Source of the DNA: a bacterium
Lineage (GTDB): Bacteria > UBA9089 > JASEGY01
DNA: 11,466 nt
Reading direction: 5' to 3'
Assembly (NCBI GenBank): GCA_030019105.1
Contig: JASEGY010000072.1
Coordinates: 1 to 11,466 of the forward strand
The number at the start of each line of letters is the position of its first letter. Position 1 is the stretch's first letter. A model generated the notes under the pieces. The model saw only the letters and a list, made by a program, of their open reading frames with translations. It was not told where the DNA came from and ran no database searches. This document shows, in pieces, positions 6,712 to 11,466 of this stretch. The position numbers were made by a program, and so were the translations under genes.

Positions 6712-7924
6712 TACCTTTAATCTTGAGCACGGCCCCATCCTTAAGGTCTAAAGGAGGGTTCAGGACAACCTCCTCGCCCTCTTTTACCCCTGACAGGACC
6801 TCAGCTTCATTTGGATTCTTGAGTCCTAAGACTACCTTGCGTTTTATAGCCTTATTATCTTTGATTACGAAGAGAAAGGTTTCATCATCAACATCGACTA
6901 TTGTCTCATGGGGAACCTTCAGAACATCAGTCTTTTGGCTTGAGATGATATTGACATCGGCCAGCATCTCACTTCTTATATCAATATTTGCAGGCTCAAG
7001 GAAAATAGTTACTTCAAAGACATTGAGTTTTTCCTTCAGGACCGGAGATGGGGCAATCTTTGTTATTCTTCCGGAGACAGGTTGCCCCGGAAAGGCATCA
7101 AGCACAATAACGGCCTCCATTCCAGGAGATATCTTGCTGATGTCAACCTCATCCAAATTGGTCTTGACCACAAAGGAGCTGCTTGAAACAACAATACAAA
7201 GTAATCGTCCGGCAGGAACCCAGGCGCCTTCTTTGACTGTCTTCTGAGTAATAATTCCTGAAATAGGGGAGATCACTTTTGTCCATTCGAGTTGCCGGTT
7301 TATGGCAGAAAGGGCTGCCCCGGCGCTTTCTATTTGGGCAGAGATAGTTTCCATCTCCTCTTTTTGTTGTTGGCGATGCTCTTCCAACTGTGTTAAGGCA
7401 AGTTCTTGAGCAAGTTTCGCCCTCTTGTAGTTTACTTCTATCTTCCTGAACTCGTCTTCTGAAAGGGCTTCACGCTCCAGCAACCCTTTCCTGGAGAGGA
7501 GGTTCCGTTCTGTTTCCTCAAATACAATCCCTGCCTCTTCAGCCCTCTTTTCCTGCTCTTTAATCCCAAATCCCCGCTTAAGGAACAGAAGTCTATTCCG
7601 GTAAGTGACTAAATTCGATTCTTCCTGCTTCTTTCCGGCTAAAAGCTCTTTGCTGTCAAAGCCGGCAAGCACTTCTCCTTTCCTTACTTTCGCTCCCTCT
7701 TCTAAAATGGAGGTGATCACCCCTGATGATATCTTGGCATAAATTTCATATCTCTCCCTGGCCTCAATCCTTCCTCTGGCGGTAACCTTAAGCACCAGTT
7801 CGCCTCTATTTACTTCGCCCTTGACTACTTCCACGCTATCTTTTTCTTTTACTTTCACAAAGACCAGGTAGCTGATGCCGATGAGAACAATTAAAATTAA
7901 TCCTGAAACAATCCACTTTTTCAT
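6698..7924 (-). CDS. MacA/HlyD-family periplasmic adaptor of an efflux system
   Basis: The 408-aa protein is anchored by an N-terminal hydrophobic segment (about residues 4-24, WIVSGLILIVLIGISYLVF), followed by a periplasmic adaptor. A split lipoyl/barrel-sandwich half (about 45-95, with ISSGVITSILEEGAKVRKGEVLAGFD) is followed by a long alpha-helical hairpin rich in Glu, Lys and Gln (about 98-215). The second lipoyl half is VISPISGIITQKTVKEGAWV, after which come beta-barrel and membrane-proximal domains. This is the RND/MacA adaptor layout. GAGGG stands ten bases before the ATG. It is the first gene of the adaptor-ATPase-permease run; the outer-membrane channel is not in the window. The last codons (SGG-stop) lie within a dispersed hairpin repeat, so the original C-terminus may have been slightly different. 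Confidence 0.92.
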   Translation of the reverse strand: MKKWIVSGLILIVLIGISYLVFVKVKEKDSVEVVKGEVNRGELVLKVTARGRIEARERYEIYAKISSGVITSILEEGAKVRKGEVLAGFDSKELLAGKKQEESNLVTYRNRLLFLKRGFGIKEQEKRAEEAGIVFEETERNLLSRKGLLEREALSEDEFRKIEVNYKRAKLAQELALTQLEEHRQQQKEEMETISAQIESAGAALSAINRQLEWTKVISPISGIITQKTVKEGAWVPAGRLLCIVVSSSSFVVKTNLDEVDISKISPGMEAVIVLDAFPGQPVSGRITKIAPSPVLKEKLNVFEVTIFLEPANIDIRSEMLADVNIISSQKTDVLKVPHETIVDVDDETFLFVIKDNKAIKRKVVLGLKNPNEAEVLSGVKEGEEVVLNPPLDLKDGAVLKIKGNSGG

Positions 7925-7972
7925 CTTAGAATATCCCTCATAGGGTATCCTCTTTAAAAGTCATGGTAGAAT

Positions 7973-8059
7973 GATCAGGGGTCAGGGGTCAGGGGTTCAA
8001 GGTTGGTCACATTACGCGCCATCTAACCTTGCATCCTGACCCCTGACTCTTGATCCCTG
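7973..8059. repeat. Inverted repeat with tandem AGGGGTC units
   Basis: Three AGGGGTC-type heptamers (from 7977) form the left arm. AGGGGTCAGG (7984-7993) pairs with CCTGACCCCT (8035-8044), and CAAGGTT (7998-8004) with AACCTTG (8025-8031). The repeat starts 15 bases before the point where the toxin-like gene at 8075 is cut off. Confidence 0.75.
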
Positions 8060-8074
8060 CCTTGGCTCTTACCA

Positions 8075-8266
8075 TTAGATTTGAAGAAGATACCGCTCAT
8101 ATACGATCAAGCGAACTGCCCCAGAGGATAGAACTTCACCTCTCAGTTCAGCAAACAACCGCCCACGCTGGGCCAGGACGAGTGTTGAATGCAAAATACA
8201 AGGATATTGTTCCGATAGTGTGTAGACATAGATTTCGTAATCACGCAGAGACCGGAATGGGCTCAC
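8075..8266 (-). pseudogene. Truncated TumE/DUF6516-like toxin gene
   Basis: A 63-residue frame starts at a GTG that overlaps the end of the upstream gene by 26 bases, a usual arrangement for a coupled pair. FRSLRDYEIYVYTLSEQYP, then STLVLAQRGRLFAELRGEV and RLIVYERYLL, resemble the N-terminal half of small proteins grouped as TumE-type (DUF6516) toxins, from my memory of the family. Family members run roughly twice this length, with a Tyr/Trp- and His-rich second half. Here the frame stops just after VYERYLLQI, at the edge of the repeat at 7973-8059. The second half is not seen elsewhere in the window. It is likely an inactive remnant; a functional short form is possible but less likely. Confidence 0.6.
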
Positions 8267-8537
8267 GGCGCGCTGTCCTTTCGATCATCCCTGCAATCGT
8301 TTCAGTCTGGCCTTGCAAGGATTTAATGGCTGCCTGATATTGACCCCGTCGCCGCAGCCAGATACTGTAAGCGCTCGCCCAGGCTGTCCAATCTCTCACC
8401 CAGCTCTCTGAGGGCGGTTCTTCACCGCCTGTGTAACCCTCATAAAAAGTTTCCGAGAGCACCCCGTATTTGCGCTCGTAGGTTCGCATTTCATCTTCGA
8501 GAGTGTAGATGTCCTGCAGGATGTCATCGAGTGTCAT
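8241..8537 (-). CDS. Small conserved hypothetical protein, likely partner of the TumE-like gene
   Basis: This 98-aa, mostly helical and charged protein opens LDDILQDIYTLEDEMRTYERKYG, in two helical stretches. A short segment with SETFYEGYTGGEEP and WVRDWTAWASAYSIWLRRR follows, then a second amphipathic helix (QYQAAIKSLQGQTETIAGMIERTA). I recall similar small proteins encoded immediately before DUF6516-type genes, which would make it the antitoxin-side partner; no DNA-binding motif is apparent. AGGTGG lies seven bases before the ATG. Its last 26 bases overlap the downstream GTG start. The gene is complete although its partner is truncated. Confidence 0.65.
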   Translation of the reverse strand: MTLDDILQDIYTLEDEMRTYERKYGVLSETFYEGYTGGEEPPSESWVRDWTAWASAYSIWLRRRGQYQAAIKSLQGQTETIAGMIERTARREPIPVSA

Positions 8538-8667
8538 CGCATTACCACCTTTGCCAATATTGGAGTAGAGATGGCTTGAATAGGAACTGCTTATCGGGAA
8601 GGTCTTCCGGATAAATCTCCCTAATTGTATGCCCGGTTTTCCTTACCTTGCGCCCAACTTTTATTTA

Positions 8668-8697
8668 ATGTTATCATAGCCGAAAGCCTCTTGTCAA
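8668..8697 (-). promoter_or_regulatory. Possible sigma-70 promoter for the 98-aa gene
   Basis: On the minus strand a perfect TTGACA (8697-8692) is followed, 18 bases on, by TAACAT (8673-8668), which matches TATAAT at four of six positions. It lies in the 193-base gap upstream of the gene at 8537, about 130 bases from its start. The rest of that gap shows nothing else recognisable. Confidence 0.35.
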
Positions 8698-8730
8698 GGA
8701 TAAAAATAGCTTCCAGAGGTCTCCACTCTT

Positions 8731-9561
8731 TTACCTCCATTCCGCCATAATTTCCTTCTGCTCCTGGAGATCAAGCTTCCTTATCCCGTCTTTAATGATC
8801 CACCGGGTGTGACGGTCGTCTGTTTCCTTCCATCTATTAACAAACTCTATCAGGTTGGCCTTGTAATGTTTGGTCATATGCCTTAAGGCGATACCGACTC
8901 CCTTCTTGACATCCCTGTCTCCATCTTCCATCAATATATCTAAGACAGCCGCTGCCTTCTCAATGTCTCTCCCCTGCTTCAGGAGAAAAGATGTTATTCC
9001 ATAAGTGGCTGCCCGTCTTAGCCATTTATTCCTGCTACAGGCCCAATCTTTCAGGATACCCAGGATGCAATCAGTGTCCTCGTCAAAGATATCCCTGAAG
9101 GCATAATATCCGACAGCATCAACCGCAGACCAGTATTGGGTTTCAAGGATATATCTTCCCGCTGACTCCACCACCCTTTGAGGATACTGTTGGCCCATTA
9201 CCTTAAGAGCGAATGAGATAATCACCCCCCAAGCGCCATAAATCAAGCCTTTCCTCTTCTTCTCTGTCTCTCTTAGCTCCTTAGCGTTGTAGCTATATTT
9301 TCCATCTTCAGTAAAGAGGCTCTCCAAGAAAGCAAGCCATTTGTCCGGCTCAACAAGCCCTTTTTTCCCAATCTCCTCACCTACAATGCGGAGGAGGGCA
9401 AAAGGGGTTTTTGATTGAAAGAGGTAGTTGACTTCCTCAACCAATCTCTTCTGAAAATCTTCTTTCTGCAAGGCAAACAGAGTCCATCTTCTGATCTCAG
9501 CAGCCTTTAAAGGCCTTTTCCCACAGCTCTTCTTAGCGCGGCGAAGCCGCAACCAAACCAT
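8731..9561 (-). CDS. AlkD-like HEAT-repeat protein (DNA alkylation repair family)
   Basis: This 276-aa, all-helical protein looks like the AlkD group of HEAT-repeat DNA glycosylases, which remove positively charged alkylated bases. The most telling block is YWSAVDAVG (Trp144, Asp148), which fits the AlkD Trp/Asp pair spaced by four. CSRNKWLRRAATYGI follows, with an Arg exactly 35 residues after that Asp, as in Bacillus cereus AlkD (Asp113, Arg148). The later family motif GWxLR is here GIALR (Ile224), so one expected aromatic pocket residue is missing. The N-terminus is uncertain: there is no ribosome site before the ATG at 9561, a heptamer repeat directly precedes it, and the first 15 or so codons are Arg/Lys-rich with a GCGGCTTCGCCGC palindrome. 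The gene may have lost its original 5' end. The stop is followed by an apparently empty gap. Confidence 0.75.
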   Translation of the reverse strand: MVWLRLRRAKKSCGKRPLKAAEIRRWTLFALQKEDFQKRLVEEVNYLFQSKTPFALLRIVGEEIGKKGLVEPDKWLAFLESLFTEDGKYSYNAKELRETEKKRKGLIYGAWGVIISFALKVMGQQYPQRVVESAGRYILETQYWSAVDAVGYYAFRDIFDEDTDCILGILKDWACSRNKWLRRAATYGITSFLLKQGRDIEKAAAVLDILMEDGDRDVKKGVGIALRHMTKHYKANLIEFVNRWKETDDRHTRWIIKDGIRKLDLQEQKEIMAEWR

Positions 9562-9568
9562 TATATTA

Positions 9569-9675
9569 TTTCGGATTTCGGATTTCGGATTTCGGATTTA
9601 AAAACCTCCAGTCCGCAATCCGCAATCCGCAATCCGCAATCCGCAATCGTAACACTACAATCCGCAATCGTAACA
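9569..9675. repeat. Opposed tandem heptamer repeats
   Basis: About four TTCGGAT units (9570-9599) are followed by a 12-base spacer and five TCCGCAA units (9612-9646). Then come two direct copies of TCCGCAATCGTAACA (9640-9654 and 9661-9675). The two heptamer blocks are near complements, so the region can fold. It forms the present 3' end of the helix-hairpin-helix fragment and the 5' border of the AlkD-like gene. Confidence 0.8.
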
Positions 9676-9984
9676 TTCTCGCGGACAACGCAAATGTTGC
9701 GGGGTAATAGTATAATATCGGCACCTTCTTTGAATAACTATCTCCTTGATTAAGGAAGAGATAACCTTGCCCACCCCAGGGATTTCAGAGAGGCGGTCTT
9801 CTTCTGCCAAAGTCACTAAATCATAGGGCTGTTTTTGCAGATTAAAAGCCACCCGCTGATAAGCGGTTCGCTTCTTTCCTTGAAGATAAAGCAGGTAAGT
9901 GATCTGCAAGAGCAGCAAAGCCACCTCATCCCTCAGAGAAACCCTGTCCTTGAATAGTCGGTAGGGGATGCGAGTAGTACACAT
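9655..9984 (-). pseudogene. Detached C-terminal helix-hairpin-helix domain of the radical SAM protein
   Basis: The frame carries RIPYRLFKDRVSLRDEVALL, then the family-like YLLYLQGKKRTAYQRVAFNLQ and DLVTLAEEDRLSEIPGVGKV with SSLIKEIV. This is a Pol X-type N-terminal helix-hairpin-helix domain (IPGVGK hairpin, about residues 68-73), which binds DNA. Some SPL-type radical SAM proteins carry such a domain at their C-terminus. The fragment is in a different frame from the radical SAM gene because of the element at 9978-10103; removing the element and one GTAG copy fuses the two exactly (HYKIPTRIPYRLF). The only ATG (9984) belongs to the element and has no ribosome site, so separate expression is doubtful. 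The last residues (YDCGL) are translated from the heptamer repeat, so the true C-terminus is lost or altered. Confidence 0.75.
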
Positions 9985-10945
9985 CGGCAGAAGTTCCCCG
10001 CCGGTTTATGAGAAGTTCTCGTGGCTGGAAGTCTTTGCCACAAGATATGATACGCAAAATAGGCCTACCCTCGAAACCGACGGGGAACTTCCGCCGAGCT
10101 GTAGTAGGTATCTTGTAATGGTGGCAGATATTTCTTGCCCTCTCTTCGACTATAGCGGAATATTCTATTTCAGGAGCGCCCCACTTATTCTCCCGGTAAA
10201 TCTTGTGGTAGATCGGCACCAGGTCTGGAAATCCGGCCTCAAGAACCTTCATAAAGCAGTCCTTCTGCCATCCTTCTTTCAAGGTCATCAAAGCAGGCAG
10301 GATAAAATCCACCCCTGCTTCGGAGCAGGCAGATACGACCTGCTCGATACTCTTCTCATCATCACAGATATAAGGGATAAGCGGCATAAACCAGACACCG
10401 GTGGGGATGCCTTCTTTAGCAAACGTCCTTAATGCCTCTATTCGTTCTACGGGAGGGCCGGCTTTAGGCTCAAATATCCGGCAGGTATCCTCATTGAGGG
10501 AAGAGATAGAGAAGGAGACAATAGCCTGTGACCTTTTATTTATCTCTTTAATTAGCTCAAAGTCACGAAGGATAAGGCTGGATTTGGTCAGGATATGGCA
10601 GGGGAGTCCAAACTCTAAGATTAGCTCCAGGATTTTTCTGGTAAGTTGAAACTCTTTCTCAGCGGGCTGGTAGAGATCACCCACCCCACCGCCGACCATA
10701 ATGATTATCGGCTCTTTGATTCGGCCAAACTCTTTTCTCAGGAGTTGGGGGGCATTTCCCTTGACCCTGATCTCTAAACCAAAGTCCCCCTCTATCTGAT
10801 ACTTTTCTGTCCGGCCATCGCAATAGACACAGGCGTGTTCACATCCACGATAGAGATTAATGCTTGTGCGGCCGGCCGTCCAATCATCAATGAACCTGTG
10901 CCTGTTTAAGATCGACTTGGCCTGAATAGGGATATATTGGGCCAT
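9926..10945 (-). CDS. SPL-family radical SAM protein, C-terminus replaced by inserted element
   Basis: This iron-sulfur radical SAM enzyme resembles spore photoproduct lyase and the Rv2578c-like group. The N-terminal KSILNRHRFIDDW is typical, and the cluster motif is C35-x3-C39-x2-C42 within YRGCEHACVYCDGR. Later blocks include GVGDLYQPAEKEF, LTRKILELILEFG, ILTKSSLILRDFELI and SFSISSLNEDTCRIFEP, which follow the family order. Residues 1-280 are native. From 281 the frame runs into the inserted element (TARRKFPVGF to SADVYYS) and then ends out of frame at 9926, so about 58 tail residues are foreign. The catalytic barrel is complete and could still fold, but the DNA-binding C-terminal domain is detached. 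There is no clear ribosome site before the ATG at 10945, which lies against the Fic remnant. Confidence 0.85.
   Translation of the reverse strand: MAQYIPIQAKSILNRHRFIDDWTAGRTSINLYRGCEHACVYCDGRTEKYQIEGDFGLEIRVKGNAPQLLRKEFGRIKEPIIIMVGGGVGDLYQPAEKEFQLTRKILELILEFGLPCHILTKSSLILRDFELIKEINKRSQAIVSFSISSLNEDTCRIFEPKAGPPVERIEALRTFAKEGIPTGVWFMPLIPYICDDEKSIEQVVSACSEAGVDFILPALMTLKEGWQKDCFMKVLEAGFPDLVPIYHKIYRENKWGAPEIEYSAIVEERARNICHHYKIPTTARRKFPVGFEGRPILRIISCGKDFQPRELLINRRGTSADVYYSHPLPTIQGQGFSEG
9978..10103. mobile_element. 126-bp MITE-like element (TACA-ended family), copy 1, flanked by GTAG duplications
   Basis: The inverted ends are TACACATCGGCAGAAGTTCC (left) and, read inward from the right, TACAGCTCGGCGGAAGTTCC; both continue into CCCG. 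GTAG abuts each end (9974-9977 and 10104-10107). Length plus one duplication is 130 bp, which shifts the host frame by one. No gene is encoded. The same ends occur at 11052-11155 with a different interior. Confidence 0.85.
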
Positions 10946-11051
10946 CTAACAAAATCTTTTCAAAATCTGCCTCAGCAAGGGGATTACCCTCAATGGCTGC
11001 TGTGCCAAAGATAGATTTCCGAATCACCTCTTCTTCTATTTGTGAGGCTAA

Positions 11052-11155
11052 TACACGTCGACGGAAGTTCCCCGCCGGCTACAGAAACCAGGTTTTTTGA
11101 AAAAACCTGGTTTCTCAGACTCCTCAAACCGACGAGGGATTTCCGCCGAGCTGTA
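11052..11155. mobile_element. 104-bp MITE-like element (TACA-ended family), copy 2, flanked by CTAA duplications
   Basis: The left end TACACGTCGACGGAAGTTCC and the right end (inward TACAGCTCGGCGGAAATCCC) match copy 1 at 9978-10103. CTAA abuts both ends (11048-11051 and 11156-11159). The interior differs from copy 1 and contains a perfect 33-bp palindrome. The insertion adds 108 bp (36 codons) to the Fic remnant. Confidence 0.85.
11083..11115. repeat. 33-bp perfect palindrome inside the second TACA element
   Basis: The arm AGAAACCAGGTTTTTT, a single G at 11099, and the exact complement AAAAAACCTGGTTTCT follow one another. The stem is 16 bp with a one-base centre. It could act as a terminator or be a nested palindromic repeat. 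Copy 1 of the element lacks it. Confidence 0.85.
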
Positions 11156-11167
11156 CTAAGTCCGGCA

Positions 11168-11191
11168 GTGGCCGAAACGATGAACAAGGCC
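11168..11191 (+). repeat. 24-bp dispersed repeat, copy 7 (single)
   Basis: GGCC, then GAAACGATGAACAA, then GGCC: a full-match copy with no partner nearby. It marks the 5' edge of the recognisable Fic remnant and lies 27 bases beyond the stop of the XRE-type gene. Confidence 0.75.
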
Positions 11192-11218
11192 GGAAAAACA
11201 ATAATTCTCCTCCAGCCC

Positions 11219-11395
11219 TCAGGCGACTTCCAACCTGAGATGTTTGCCAAGGGCGCGTACAAACTTCTCAAGAGTCGAGAGCTTGATGTCCTCGGCGTGA
11301 TTTTCGATCCTGGATATAGCAGATTTTCTTGTATGAAGCCTGGTGGCAAGTTCTTCTTGCGTGACACCAGCTTCTTCCCGGGCTCGCTTGAGCAT
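11219..11395 (-). CDS. XRE-family helix-turn-helix protein, HigA-like antitoxin (start uncertain)
   Basis: From the ATG at 11395 this gives 58 aa: [19 protein letters not shown], then [20 protein letters not shown], ending [10 protein letters not shown]. It is a compact Cro/C1-type helix-turn-helix, with [10 protein letters not shown] leading into the recognition helix around [10 protein letters not shown]. This is the pattern of antitoxins paired with HigB/RelE-type toxins. The frame stays open upstream to about 11461 ([16 protein letters not shown]), and those residues resemble the linker seen before this domain in longer members, but no ATG occurs there and a stop lies at 11462-11464. GTG at 11398 is an alternative start. 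The gene may therefore be 5'-truncated or frameshifted. Any partner toxin would lie beyond the window. Confidence 0.7.
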   Translation of the reverse strand: MLKRAREEAGVTQEELATRLHTRKSAISRIENHAEDIKLSTLEKFVRALGKHLRLEVA

Positions 11396-11466
11396 CACTC
11401 CGATTTTAAACCGGATGTTCCTGAAGGAAGGCGCGACATCTCTTTTACAACATTTTTGCTGTCAGC

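Larger units (their letters stand above)
10947..11175 (-). pseudogene. Fic-family N-terminal remnant
   Basis: Read on the minus strand, with the inserted element (11052-11155) and one CTAA removed, the frame gives PLPDLASQIEEEVIRKSIF then GTAAIEGNPLAEADFEKILL. This is the N-terminal region of Fic proteins, including the inhibitory-helix motif (S/T)xxxE(G/N), here TAAIEG. The catalytic HPFxxGNGR domain is absent: after KILL the frame runs into the radical SAM gene. Upstream it reaches the 24-bp repeat at 11168. It is too short to be functional, and it shows that a Fic gene once stood here and was cut at both ends. Fic proteins transfer AMP or related groups to target proteins, some as toxins. 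Confidence 0.65.

Noticed and set aside
6585..7247. Open frame of 220 codons on the plus strand overlapping the adaptor gene
   Set aside because: It starts in a repeat and is antisense to the adaptor; it is rich in Ser/Thr, as expected of an antisense shadow.
9569..9675. Short regularly repeated units that could suggest a CRISPR array
   Set aside because: The units are 7 bp in direct contact with no spacers, and no cas genes are nearby; this is a simple tandem repeat.
1028..11191. The 24-bp repeat as integron attC sites
   Set aside because: The core lacks the paired RYYYAAC and GTTRRRY ends of attC, and no integrase gene is present.
10990..11367. Open frame of 125 codons on the minus strand
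   Set aside because: It crosses the XRE gene, the 24-bp repeat and the TACA element in a different frame from the recognisable proteins; its composition is not protein-like.

Overview
The window is a bacterial chromosomal segment of intermediate G+C that is unusually rich in short dispersed repeats and small non-autonomous insertion elements. The genes (a hybrid histidine kinase, a NAPRT-type nicotinate phosphoribosyltransferase, a MacA/MacB-like exporter, an AlkD-like protein, a spore-photoproduct-lyase-like radical SAM protein and toxin-antitoxin remnants) suggest a free-living environmental bacterium. Many genes have perfect or near-perfect Shine-Dalgarno sites, and one promoter matches the sigma-70 consensus exactly. 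I cannot assign a phylum from the sequence alone.

Layout. (1) 2-1026 (+): the 3' part of a hybrid histidine kinase with a receiver domain, broken by a one-base deletion in a G run. (2) 1027-1183: a convergent intergenic region with two copies of a 24-bp repeat around a hairpin repeat. (3) 4002-1184 (-): a tight four-gene run consisting of two unrecognised proteins, a CopG-type antitoxin and nicotinate phosphoribosyltransferase. A perfect TTGACA-17-TATAAT promoter lies at 4310-4282, but a 295-bp insertion element (3979-4273, flanked by TA) now sits between it and the first gene. A shorter, inverted relative of that element (4331-4452) lies just beyond. (4) 7924-4457 (-): adaptor, ATPase and permease of a MacAB-type efflux system. 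Both gaps between these genes are filled with hairpin-forming repeats. (5) 8537-8075 (-): a two-gene unit resembling a TumE/DUF6516 toxin-antitoxin pair, with the toxin-like gene cut off at a repeat. (6) 9561-8731 (-): an AlkD-like HEAT-repeat protein. (7) 10945-9655 (-): a radical SAM gene whose original C-terminal helix-hairpin-helix domain has been split off by a 126-bp element with 4-bp target duplications. (8) 11175-10947: a Fic-protein remnant carrying a second, 104-bp copy of the same element. (9) 11395-11219 (-): an XRE-type antitoxin-like regulator, possibly 5'-truncated.

The main result is a set of at least two small insertion-element families whose insertions can be reconstructed. 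Removing the 126-bp element plus one GTAG copy restores a continuous radical SAM-HhH reading frame. Removing the 295-bp element plus one TA copy puts a consensus promoter about 30 bases from a start codon with a good ribosome binding site. Transposition seems to have shaped the transcription, gene boundaries and decay of accessory genes here, while the NAD-salvage and efflux genes stay intact.
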